Below are positions 1 through 6,405 of a DNA stretch of 9,876 nt, piece by piece. The DNA is from Dehalococcoidia bacterium (GTDB lineage Bacteria; Chloroflexota; Dehalococcoidia; UBA1151; UBA1328): the NCBI GenBank assembly GCA_030745955.1, contig JASLNQ010000058.1, forward strand, positions 1 to 9,876, in the 5' to 3' direction. The number at the start of each line of letters is the position of its first letter. Positions within the stretch are counted from its first letter, which is position 1. The notes below the pieces were generated by a model. It did not search any database and was not told the origin of the DNA. It saw only the letters and a list, made by a program, of their open reading frames with translations. A program made the translations under genes and the position numbers.

Positions 1-1019
1 AAGGTCTGGGCGGCGGTCCTCGAGCCGACGCGTTCGTCGCGCCGGGCCGGCGCTGCCGGCGGCAATTGCGGAATGTCGATCACCGCGTAGGCCTGCGCCG
101 GCTTCATGGGATGATCCTTCGTCAGCACCCGGTCGATGCGGTCGAGGGCCTTTATGCGGCTCTGGACCTGGCGGGCCTTCGTCGCCTTTGACCTGAAGCG
201 CTCGATGAACTGTTCCTGCCGGGCAATTTCCCGCTCCTGCCGGTCGGCCTCGGCGTCGAGCTGGGCCTGGCGGGTCGCCTTGCCATCAAGGAAGGCCGAG
301 TAGTTACCGGGATACGACCTTACTTCACCGTGTTCGACATTGAGCACGCGGGTGGCGACTTTATCGAGAAACTCCCCGTCGTGGGTGACCATGAGTACTG
401 CACCCGGGTATTCGGCGAGTTCCCCGGCGAGCCACGCTTTCGATGCTTTGTCGAGATGGTTCGTCGGTTCGTCGAGCAGGAGGTGCTCGTCACGCCGCAA
501 CAGGATTTTGGCGAGCGATATGCGCATCCGCCAGCCACCTGAAAAATCGCCACAGGGCTTGCCTAAATCGGCAGTCGAAAAGCCAAGGCCTGTGGTTACC
601 CTGGCTATCGAGGCATCGACCCCGCCGCCGCCCAGCAACTTGTAGCGGTCGTGCACATCGGCAAGTTCGACGACAAGGGATTCCAGATCGCCGTCTTCAA
701 GGATCAGGGCTTCTTCGATTTCGGTGATGCGCCGGCGGAGGAACGAGAGTTCGGGAAGGGTCGTCCACATCTCCTCACCGAGGCTTTGCTGAAGCCCGAC
801 ATCCGCTTCCTGGTGAAGGTAGGCGAGCGCGCCTTCCGAGACGTTGATCCGCCCCGCGCTCGCGGGTTCATCGCCCGCGATCATCTTCAACACGGTCGTT
901 TTTCCGGCGCCGTTCGGCCCGACAACGCCGACCTTCTCGCCGGAGGAGACGGTGAACGAGATGGCGGACAGCAGGTTGCGACCGCCGAACGTTTTGGCAA
1001 GGTTCTCGATGACAATCAT
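1..1019 (-). CDS. ABC-F family ATPase (translation factor), 3' end cut by window edge
   Basis: Reading leftward from the ATG at 1019, 339 codons stay open to the window edge. Visible in order: Walker A GPNGAGKTT (about residues 34-42), Q-loop YLHQE (67-71), signature FSGGW (159-163), Walker B LLLDEPTNHLD (180-190) and the switch histidine in MVTHD (210-214). A charged helical linker follows (about 250-296) with ERFRSKATKARQVQSRIK, the P-site-tRNA interaction motif that marks ABC-F proteins. The second ATPase domain would lie beyond base 1. The family has no membrane domain; members bind the ribosomal E site and relieve stalling or, in some subgroups, protect against antibiotics. The exact subgroup (EttA, Uup, YdiF and others) cannot be assigned from this part. 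The signature begins with Phe rather than the usual Leu. The start matches the family N-terminus, but there is no Shine-Dalgarno sequence before it. Nothing suggests it is broken; it is only truncated by the window. Confidence 0.95.
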   Translation of the reverse strand, partial: MIVIENLAKTFGGRNLLSAISFTVSSGEKVGVVGPNGAGKTTVLKMIAGDEPASAGRINVSEGALAYLHQEADVGLQQSLGEEMWTTLPELSFLRRRITEIEEALILEDGDLESLVVELADVHDRYKLLGGGGVDASIARVTTGLGFSTADLGKPCGDFSGGWRMRISLAKILLRRDEHLLLDEPTNHLDKASKAWLAGELAEYPGAVLMVTHDGEFLDKVATRVLNVEHGEVRSYPGNYSAFLDGKATRQAQLDAEADRQEREIARQEQFIERFRSKATKARQVQSRIKALDRIDRVLTKDHPMKPAQAYAVIDIPQLPPAAPARRDERVGSRTAAQT

Positions 1020-1061
1020 TTTGGGACGAGAGAGAGGAAATTCCAGTTTCGCTTACAAGTG

Positions 1062-1067
1062 TGTCAA
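1062..1067 (-). promoter_or_regulatory. candidate -35 element upstream of the ABC-F gene
   Basis: On the minus strand a perfect TTGACA lies 41 bases before the ABC-F ATG. The -10 position 17-18 bases downstream (GGAATT or GAATTT) fits the consensus poorly, so only the -35 half is convincing. If used, transcription would start about ten bases before the ATG, giving a very short leader. That agrees with the absence of a Shine-Dalgarno sequence in the CT-rich stretch just before the start codon. This is inference from motifs only. Confidence 0.3.
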
Positions 1068-1080
1068 ATGTTCGGAGCAC

Positions 1081-1101
1081 GCCGGGGTTTAAATGCCGGG
1101 G
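1081..1101. repeat. paired 7-bp direct repeat upstream of the ABC-F promoter
   Basis: GCCGGGG occurs twice (1081-1087 and 1095-1101), separated by TTTAAAT, a 14-base period. The pair lies just upstream of the TTGACA at 1062-1067 as read on the minus strand. A spaced direct repeat here could be a binding site for a regulator of the ABC-F gene, but no known operator is recognised and GC-rich 7-mers can recur by chance. Confidence 0.3.
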
Positions 1102-1150
1102 AGTGGCGGACCGGCCTGTTTTCAGGGTTCCGGATGACGGCAGACGCGAG

Positions 1151-1176
1151 GGTGCCACGACCGAAGCCGTGGCACC
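1151..1176 (-). terminator. hairpin after the coiled-coil gene, possible terminator
   Basis: GGTGCCACG (1151-1159) pairs perfectly with CGTGGCACC (1168-1176) around an 8-base loop, 31 bases past the stop codon at 1207. Read on the minus strand it is followed by CTCGCGTC rather than a T-tract, so it is not a textbook Rho-independent terminator. It may end or protect the upstream transcript, separating it from the ABC-F gene. Confidence 0.45.
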
Positions 1177-1206
1177 TGTTCAAGCGTTTGTTTTCGCTGA
1201 ATTCGC

Positions 1207-2655
1207 TTAGTTCCCCGTGCCGACCGGTGACTCGTTGCCTTCGTCAATTCCGAGAAGCATACCGTCGTTCATCTCGGGCGGTGGGTCCAGGTCCATGTCT
1301 ACACCCATGGGCATACCTTCGGCACCGGCAGCCGCATCAAGGGCGTCGAATACCTTGTCTTCGAGTTCGCGTTTCTTCTGGTCGACCAGTTGGCGGGTCT
1401 CGTTCATTTCGATTTCGAGATCGCGTTGCCGGTCGCGGAATACCTTGAGTTCGCGCTCAAGATCTCGAATCTGGCCTCGGATCCTGTCGAATTCCTGTTG
1501 CTGAGTTCGCCTGATCGTTTCTTCCTCGGTCTTCATCTTCACTTCGATAGCGTCGAACGTGGCCCGCTGCTCCTCTTCGATGACCCAGCGCTGCGCGTCC
1601 AGTTCGGACCTCCGCTGCTGGAACTCTGCCATCTGGCCTTCGAACTCAACCTGCAGGATCTTGTTATCGTTTTCCTGGTCCTGGTAGGCCTGATTGAGCA
1701 TGTCATCGATGACCCAGAGTGCTTCTTCCAGGGTACGAGTCTGTTGTTCGAGCTTTTCCTCCATGGCACGGGCCTGCGCTTCGAGCGTTTGCACGTTCTT
1801 GAGCAGGTCGAGGCCGTTCGAGGAGTCTCGTTGCCAGATCGCCTCAAGCTTGTCGTTCAGAGCGTCGATCTGCGTCTGCACTTCGGCGAGTCTGACAGAG
1901 TCCCCTGACGATGCCCCGTCGGCCTGCCGGTACAGTTCATTCACAGTCGCCTCGAGATTGGCGATCTGGGTATTGAGGTTCGACTCAAGTTCTGCAGCCT
2001 GGAGTTGCAGGCTGCGAATACGGGAATCGAGTTGTGAATCGACTGCCGAGGCTGACTCAAGTTCTGCCTTGAGCGACTGTATCTTGCCGTCGATGTCGGT
2101 GATCAGGCCGTTCCAGTGGTTCTCAGTCGCTTCAATGCTGGCCAGGATATCCGTTGAAGTCGCCACGTTCGTAATCAGGACCGCCGTGCTATCGGCGCCG
2201 GCCCGGAGAGTTTCGATTTCGGCGTTGTGGTCAGCGATCTGAGCGTCAATGTCATCGATCATGCCCTGGTTGGCCGTACCGTCGACCGGTTCTGCCGTCG
2301 ACTTCAGTTCGATTATTGCCGCGTCTTGATCGGCCTGGAGGCCTGCGATCGTGCCCTGCAGAGCAGATTCCTCGGTTTCAGCGTTGGTGAGCAGAGTGTC
2401 TCTCTGCGATGTCAGGTCGGCGACTTGTGTCTCCCACCCTTCAGCAGCCGCTTCCGTCAGTTCCACAATCTGGGCGTCAATTGCTGCGGCCTCGGCCAGG
2501 AGGGGTGCCGAGATGGCCTCGGATGCCGTCTTGGCGTTGACGATCAGCGCCTCGTAGGAAGCCACGATATCGGCGACCTGGTTGGTGACGAGGTTGGTTG
2601 CGGCCTGTGTGGACGCCTGTAGCTCGTCAGCCTGCACCTGCAGGTCTGCGATCAT
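1207..2655 (-). CDS. coiled-coil protein, C-terminal part of a frameshifted lipoprotein gene
   Basis: This reads as 482 residues from the first ATG at 2655. The frame is already open from 2778, and the 41 codons before that ATG also read as coiled coil (for example DAEVDSLRQALAAS). There is no good ribosome binding site before 2655. The most likely explanation is that this is the continuation of the gene at 2694-3662 after loss of one base. The sequence is almost wholly heptad-like, rich in Glu, Gln, Ala, Leu and Arg, with no cysteine, no membrane segment and no catalytic motif. The most charged coil is about residues 335-435. It ends in a flexible acidic tail rich in Met, Asp, Pro and Gly (about 440-482). 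No family is recognised. A structural, spacer or scaffold role on the outer face of the membrane is an inference. The stop at 1207 is followed by a hairpin at 1151-1176. Confidence 0.75.
   Translation of the reverse strand: MIADLQVQADELQASTQAATNLVTNQVADIVASYEALIVNAKTASEAISAPLLAEAAAIDAQIVELTEAAAEGWETQVADLTSQRDTLLTNAETEESALQGTIAGLQADQDAAIIELKSTAEPVDGTANQGMIDDIDAQIADHNAEIETLRAGADSTAVLITNVATSTDILASIEATENHWNGLITDIDGKIQSLKAELESASAVDSQLDSRIRSLQLQAAELESNLNTQIANLEATVNELYRQADGASSGDSVRLAEVQTQIDALNDKLEAIWQRDSSNGLDLLKNVQTLEAQARAMEEKLEQQTRTLEEALWVIDDMLNQAYQDQENDNKILQVEFEGQMAEFQQRRSELDAQRWVIEEEQRATFDAIEVKMKTEEETIRRTQQQEFDRIRGQIRDLERELKVFRDRQRDLEIEMNETRQLVDQKKRELEDKVFDALDAAAGAEGMPMGVDMDLDPPPEMNDGMLLGIDEGNESPVGTGN
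1834..1956 (-). repeat. possible third, degenerate copy of the lipoprotein repeat
   Basis: Residues about 234-274 of the C-terminal fragment (LEATVNELYRQADGASSGDS, then a coil ending LNDKLEAIW) follow the same pattern as the opening half of the two clear repeats at 2856-3254: leucine plus aromatic, a short Gly/Ser-rich turn, a charged helix, then leucine plus aromatic. The similarity is weak and could simply reflect coiled-coil composition. Confidence 0.25.
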
Positions 2656-2693
2656 CTGCTCAAGTTCGGCGATACGTGCGGCGGATGCTCCGT

Positions 2694-2781
2694 CTACGGT
2701 CGTGGTTGTGGGTTCCGCCTCGGATGCTGCGAGCGCTTGCCGCAGCGAGTCGACTTCGGCATCACGAGCGATACGTAGTTA
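2694..2781 (-). other. apparent -1 frameshift joining two coiled-coil reading frames
   Basis: The upstream frame runs through ELENQKANYVS as coiled coil. It then turns into an Arg/Pro-rich tail with no heptads (PKSTRCGKRSQHPRRNPQPR) and stops at 2694. The downstream frame, -1 relative to it, opens just after a TAA at 2779-2781 and reads as coiled coil at once (RDAEVDSLRQALAAS). Loss of one base, most likely around 2760-2772, explains both. No canonical slippery heptamer was found in the overlap, so mutation or assembly error is likelier than programmed frameshifting. With one base restored the gene would be about 818 residues. Confidence 0.75.
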
Positions 2782-3662
2782 GCCTTCTGGTTTTCGAGTT
2801 CGGCGATCTGTGCGAGGATCGAGTTCGCGTCGCCCGAGGTCGACATGCCGCCTGATCGCCCGGATTCGAGCATCTCGATTTCGTTGTAGATTTCGTTTAT
2901 CGGGTTCCAGCCGAAGTTGTACAACTCGTTCAGCTGGTCCTGCACCACCCAGGCCTTATCCTGGAGTTCGACAGACTCTGAGTTGCCGCCGTTCTGGATC
3001 TCTTCGTAGAGGTCGTAGAGGCGACGCAGTTCGATGTTGATTTCCTCCGACTCGATCTGCGAATCGGTGTTGCCCCAGCTCTGGGCTGAGTTCAGTTCGT
3101 TAATCTCGTCCCAGATGTCATCGATCGGGCGGTATCCGAACCGGTACAGGTAGTCGAGTTGACGCTGCGCCTCCTGGCGCTGGTCTTCGAGCGCCTGGAA
3201 TTCACTGCTACCTTCCGCTCCGGTCGACCAGAGGGTCTGCCAGTTGGTCTCAAGCTCGCGCTGTTCGACCTCGATGGCGCGTTGCATCAGTTCCAGTTCC
3301 CGGTAGCGGTTATCGAATACCAGTTGCGCCTCTGCGGCTTCGCCCCCCGGGGCCCAGGCATCGCCCTGCCGGTCGCGCATGGGCTGGATAACTTCTTCTT
3401 CAAAGATTCGCAGCTGGTGCCGCAGGTCTTCAATTTCATCTTCTCGCGGCTGGATTTCGTTGACCCAGAGGTCGTTCATCTCCTGCTCAAGCGGACCCAG
3501 TTCCTGATCTTCGAGCGCCCGAACTTCGCGTCCGTTCGCGATAGCGTCTCTTGCACCCTCGGTCGCGAGCACGTCGCAGGCCGCCAGGAAAGTCATAAAC
3601 AGGACCATTCCCATGCTTGCAACGATCCTGAAGGAATAGTGCGGTGATCGAATAAGACTCAT
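2694..3662 (-). CDS. coiled-coil lipoprotein with internal repeats, N-terminal part of a frameshifted gene
   Basis: The chosen ATG (3662) is preceded by GAGGT about ten bases upstream and begins a typical lipoprotein signal: basic N-region, hydrophobic core VASMGMVLFMTF and lipobox LAAC with the lipidated Cys at residue 29. An ATG 19 codons upstream only adds an Arg-rich stretch before the signal. The mature part is charged and helical, with a Trp/Tyr-rich unit occurring twice (about residues 137-194 and 211-269), each ending in LY-x-FG-(Y/W)-x-PI followed by an (I/D)(W/Y)xEI helix. Cys29 is the only cysteine in the genuine coding part. The last 22 or so residues are out of frame with the rest of the protein, so the true product probably continues into 1207-2778. 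The protein should sit on the outer surface of the cytoplasmic membrane. No family is recognised and function is unknown. It is transcribed divergently from the ABC importer operon. Confidence 0.8.
   Translation of the reverse strand: MSLIRSPHYSFRIVASMGMVLFMTFLAACDVLATEGARDAIANGREVRALEDQELGPLEQEMNDLWVNEIQPREDEIEDLRHQLRIFEEEVIQPMRDRQGDAWAPGGEAAEAQLVFDNRYRELELMQRAIEVEQRELETNWQTLWSTGAEGSSEFQALEDQRQEAQRQLDYLYRFGYRPIDDIWDEINELNSAQSWGNTDSQIESEEINIELRRLYDLYEEIQNGGNSESVELQDKAWVVQDQLNELYNFGWNPINEIYNEIEMLESGRSGGMSTSGDANSILAQIAELENQKANYVSLVMPKSTRCGKRSQHPRRNPQPRP
2856..3032 (-). repeat. lipoprotein internal repeat, copy 2
   Basis: About 59 residues beginning LRRLYDLYEE and containing QDQLNELYNFGWNPINEIYN. 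They align with copy 1 at 3081-3254 with an offset of 75 residues and one small gap. The best conserved block is Q-x-QL-(D/N)-x-LY-x-FG-(Y/W)-x-PI-(D/N)-(D/E)-I-(W/Y)-x-EI. Confidence 0.7.
3081..3254 (-). repeat. lipoprotein internal repeat, copy 1
   Basis: About 58 residues beginning LETNWQTLWSTGAEG and containing QRQLDYLYRFGYRPIDDIWD. The match to copy 2 is clear at protein level but weak at DNA level, so the duplication is old and kept by selection on the protein rather than being a recent tandem copy. Confidence 0.7.
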
Positions 3663-4283
3663 CACTTTTCTACCTCGCCAGCGATGCCCCCAACCCCGGG
3701 ACATCGGGCATTGCGCCATTCACGACCGGGTTCACTCGGCCCCGATCGCAGGCATCATTTGTACTAACCGTTAACCCTGTATTTCACGCTACTGACCATG
3801 TGGAAGATCACCTAGGTAGAAACGCCTATTGGCGGCTCAACCATGGTGAGCCGGGCGGGTCAGGCGCGACCCCTTTGGTGCATGGGGGCAGCAAGAACAT
3901 CCGGATTTCCTGAAGGGTGTCTTCGTTACCCACCGTGCCCCGTGGCACCGGTTGGCGGAGTGTTCGGGTTATTGATAATCAGGCAATTCAGGACTGCATT
4001 GTTGAATCACCAGGCGTTGGTCTACGTAAATAGCTATGTGGCAATTCATACGGGCGATTGTGGAAATTTCGAGCGGTCAACACGGCGATCTGTACGCAGA
4101 GTTGCGCATTTCGCTATTCATCACGGCTTCACAACACTGGACGCGCGCCGTTGCCGTACTTATACTCTGCCCACACCTGAGCAGGTCGCGCGGTGCTGTA
4201 ATCGGCGGCTCTTCCGCGCGTTCGCGCTGGTAACTGATATCAGCAAGACCGTGCGGTTTCTGCGTCTGCATGAGGGGGAGAAC
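3663..4283. other. divergent intergenic region, no gene supported
   Basis: These 621 bases separate the leftward lipoprotein from the rightward importer operon. An open frame runs through much of it, in frame with the binding-protein gene (from 3843), but its translation is Cys/Arg/His-rich, lacks family similarity and would place a signal peptide inside the protein, so I reject it as coding. Visible structure: small hairpins CGCC-TATT-GGCG (3823-3834) and GGCTCA/TGAGCC (3834-3839 with 3847-3852), and a perfect 10-bp palindrome CTGATATCAG (4234-4243) about 40 bases before the binding-protein start. A weak leftward promoter, GTGAAA (3782-3787) 18 bases from TACAAA (3758-3763), could serve the lipoprotein. 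A better rightward one is listed separately. Confidence 0.6.
4138..4166 (+). promoter_or_regulatory. candidate sigma70-type promoter for the importer operon
   Basis: TGGACG (4138-4143, 4 of 6 consensus) and TATACT (4161-4166, 5 of 6) are separated by exactly 17 bases. A start near 4173 would give a 5' leader of about 110 bases carrying the palindrome at 4234-4243 and the GGGGGAG ribosome binding site. Motif evidence only. Confidence 0.4.
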
Positions 4284-6269
4284 ATGAATTTTGCTAAAAA
4301 GCGGCTTCTTCTGGTACTCGCGATACTCGCGGTTGTACCGATGGTGATAGCCGCCTGTAGTAGCGACCCGGAAATCGTCGAGGTAACTCGTGAAGTCGAG
4401 GTCCAGGTCAAGGGTGACGACGTCATCATTGAGAACACTGTCATCGTTACCGAAAAGGGTGACGACGTTCAGGTCGAGGTCACCCGTGAGGTCGAAGTCG
4501 AGGTCAAGGGTGACGATGTCATCGTTGAGCAGACAGTAATCGTTACCGATCAAGTGGTCGTGACTGCGACCCCGATCCCGACGGCGACCGCGATTCCGAT
4601 CGCACCGCTCGAGCCGGCTCCACAGCCGACCAACCCGGCCGGCACGCTGACCTTTGCGGTGACCGGCGTCGGACCTGGTACTGGACTTCACAGTGCCCAG
4701 GCACCAGTCGAAGCGATGCAGTACTGGGGGATTGGTGAAGGACTCTTCGCCATGGACCCGGGCGGCACCCTCCTGAACCGCCTGGCAACCGGGTTCACGC
4801 TTGCTTCAGACCTGTCATATGTCGATATCGACATACGGGCGGGTGTGCAGTTCCACGACACATTGGGCGACTTCGGAGACTTCGGTGTTGACGACGTCGT
4901 TTGGACCATGAACGAGTCGAACGCAAACACGAACCCGACCAGCATTCATGGTCAGGCTGGTGACTTTGCGGCGCTGTTCCTGTCGGTCGACAAAATCGAC
5001 GAGGACACCGCGCGGTTCAACTTCAACTCGTATGACCTTCGCTGGAACGGTAACTTCCTGAACGAACAGGCCCAGGGAACTGCGTTCTTCTCGAAGACCG
5101 CGTACGACACCAAGGGTGAGTCCTGGATGCTGGAAAACATCGTCTCGACCGGACCCTACGAAGTCGAAACGTGGATCGCGGATGACCGGGCCGTTATCAC
5201 CAAGGTGGGCTACGACCACTGGCGGAAGAACGCAAACGCCGACATCATTCGAGTGCTCGAGGTGCCGGAACCCTCCACGCGGGTTGCGATGCTCCGGACC
5301 GGTGAAGTCGACGTTGCTAACTCGATTCCTCTGAAGGACATCAAGCCTCTCGTCGAAAGCGGATTCATTGCCGAATCGATCACACGAGCAGGCCGGGTTC
5401 ACCAGGTCATCTTCTCGGGTAACTACTGGGAAGCGAACCACGTCGTAACGGGTGAACCCCTGGACCGCGTCGGTTCCGGATACTGTGTGCACGACCTCCC
5501 GTGGGTCGGTTGCAACATCGAAGGCAAGCAAGCCGGTGACATGGAAGACGCGCGACAGGTGCGCTGGGCACTCGCCAAGGCGGTTGACCGCGAACTGATC
5601 GCCGATACCATTGTCGATGGATTCGGCGCCGTCGCTTCGATGGAGTACATCGACACCACGGCACCGTGGTTCCAGGACCGCTGGTTGATACCGTACGACA
5701 CCGATGCAGCTGTAGCGCACATGGCCAACTCTGATTGGCCGACCGGCAAGTTCACGATTGGCATCTGGACCGGTGGTGAACTGGGTGGCGCAACCGGCAC
5801 CAACGCTGAAATCAACGATGCAGTTGCCGGCATGTGGCTCGCGCTGTGGCCCGACATGGACATCCAGGTGTTCAAGTCGGCCTACTCGATCATCAGGCCC
5901 GGCCTGGTTGGTCGGACCAACACGATCCCATTCGGTGGTGACTGTGACGAAGGTTCAACGACAATTCCGTTCGACTGGCCACACGGCCTGACCGAGTCGA
6001 GCCGCACACGTGGTGGTTTCGGCTGCGGAATTGAGATACCGGAAATTGCCACGACATTCGGAGTGGTTTCGCTTGAGACCGACCCGGTTGTGCGTGCACA
6101 GCTGAACACCGAGCTGGTGGATTATCTGTATGACCAGATGATCTTCAACGGTACCGTGCAGGTCCCGACACTGGTGGTGTACAACCCCAACTCGATCTCG
6201 GGTTGGCTGGGAACACCGTCGATGTTCTCCGACATGAACGAGTTCGAAAGTATCGAACTCGCTCGTTAG
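4284..6269 (+). CDS. peptide/nickel-type ABC importer, solute-binding lipoprotein (SBP family 5)
   Basis: A strong GGGGGAG sequence sits six bases before the ATG at 4284, and the first 25 residues form a lipoprotein signal (basic MNFAKKR, hydrophobic core, lipobox IAAC with Cys25); this fixes the start. Residues 33 to about 91 are two copies of a 32-residue acidic/valine unit starting EVTREVEV. A Thr/Pro-rich linker follows (about 94-117), then the binding domain. The domain shows SBP_bac_5 features: LLNRLATGF, the block VQFHDTLGDFGDFGVDDVVW, GPYEVETW, and EVPEPSTRVAMLRTGEVDVA. At 661 residues it is longer than the usual 500-600 because of the repeat stalk. It would be tethered outside the membrane, capturing peptides or another small solute for the permeases encoded next. 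The family includes peptide, nickel, opine and glycan binders, so the substrate is not inferred. It is the first gene of the operon; a hairpin cluster follows its stop. Confidence 0.93.
   Translation: MNFAKKRLLLVLAILAVVPMVIAACSSDPEIVEVTREVEVQVKGDDVIIENTVIVTEKGDDVQVEVTREVEVEVKGDDVIVEQTVIVTDQVVVTATPIPTATAIPIAPLEPAPQPTNPAGTLTFAVTGVGPGTGLHSAQAPVEAMQYWGIGEGLFAMDPGGTLLNRLATGFTLASDLSYVDIDIRAGVQFHDTLGDFGDFGVDDVVWTMNESNANTNPTSIHGQAGDFAALFLSVDKIDEDTARFNFNSYDLRWNGNFLNEQAQGTAFFSKTAYDTKGESWMLENIVSTGPYEVETWIADDRAVITKVGYDHWRKNANADIIRVLEVPEPSTRVAMLRTGEVDVANSIPLKDIKPLVESGFIAESITRAGRVHQVIFSGNYWEANHVVTGEPLDRVGSGYCVHDLPWVGCNIEGKQAGDMEDARQVRWALAKAVDRELIADTIVDGFGAVASMEYIDTTAPWFQDRWLIPYDTDAAVAHMANSDWPTGKFTIGIWTGGELGGATGTNAEINDAVAGMWLALWPDMDIQVFKSAYSIIRPGLVGRTNTIPFGGDCDEGSTTIPFDWPHGLTESSRTRGGFGCGIEIPEIATTFGVVSLETDPVVRAQLNTELVDYLYDQMIFNGTVQVPTLVVYNPNSISGWLGTPSMFSDMNEFESIELAR
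4380..4556 (+). repeat. 96-bp in-frame tandem repeat encoding the binding-protein stalk
   Basis: Two copies, 4380-4475 and 4476-4556 (the second is shortened), encode EVTREVEV-(Q/E)-VKGDDVI-(I/V)-E-x-TVIVT followed by a variable part. The DNA copies are clearly similar but carry many synonymous changes. The segment lies between the lipid anchor and the binding domain and probably acts as an extended spacer. Confidence 0.85.
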
Positions 6270-6291
6270 GCGACTGAGACAACAAATAATC

Positions 6292-6329
6292 GCCCGGGAA
6301 CGCTCCGCAACAGTGGGGCGTTCCCGGGC
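6292..6329 (+). terminator. strong intercistronic hairpin after the binding-protein gene
   Basis: GCCCGGGAACGCTCC (6292-6306) pairs with GGGGCGTTCCCGGGC (6315-6329) over 15 bp with one T-G wobble and an 8-base loop, 22 bases past the stop. Only a weak TAGTTT follows, so read-through into the permeases is likely. Such structures commonly protect the binding-protein mRNA and give it a higher copy number than the permeases; here that is an inference. Confidence 0.7.
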
Positions 6330-6350
6330 TAGTTTGCCCGGGTAAACTAG
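6329..6350 (+). promoter_or_regulatory. second hairpin with alternative pairing
   Basis: CTAGTTT (6329-6335) pairs with AAACTAG (6344-6350) around GCCCGGGT. Its inner GCCCGGG (6336-6342) can instead pair with CCCGGGC (6323-6329), the 3' arm of the hairpin just upstream, around the loop TAGTTT. The three stems are therefore partly exclusive, resembling an attenuator layout. No leader peptide or ligand-binding fold is recognised. Confidence 0.5.
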
Positions 6351-6405
6351 CCTGTTCAGAACGTTCTGGACGGGTTCGGAAACTCACGAGATTTTCGAGT
6401 AGCAC

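Noticed and set aside
651..1448. Plus-strand open frame of 265 residues across the ABC-F start and the coiled-coil end
   Set aside because: It overlaps two minus-strand genes, and its second half is Arg/Pro/Ser-rich noise.
2760..2790. Programmed -1 ribosomal frameshift site
   Set aside because: No X-XXY-YYZ heptamer in the correct phase and no clear downstream stem-loop; a missing base is simpler.
3940..3949. CCGTGGCACC, the same 10-mer as the arm of the hairpin at 1151-1176
   Set aside because: Only ten GC-rich bases are shared with no matching flanks; probably coincidence rather than a dispersed repeat.
3843..4283. N-terminal extension of the binding-protein frame back to an ATG at 3843
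   Set aside because: The extension is Cys/Arg-rich without family similarity and would bury the lipoprotein signal; the ATG at 4284 has a strong ribosome binding site directly before it.
4077..4691. Minus-strand open frame of about 200 residues opposite the binding-protein start
   Set aside because: Asp/Arg-rich composition mirrors the codon pattern of the repeated EVTREVEV coding strand; it is a shadow frame spanning the intergenic region and the signal peptide.
4815..5720. Minus-strand open frame of about 300 residues inside the binding-protein gene
   Set aside because: It lies wholly opposite a well-supported binding domain, is rich in Val/Arg/Asp as expected of an antisense frame, and has no recognisable domain.
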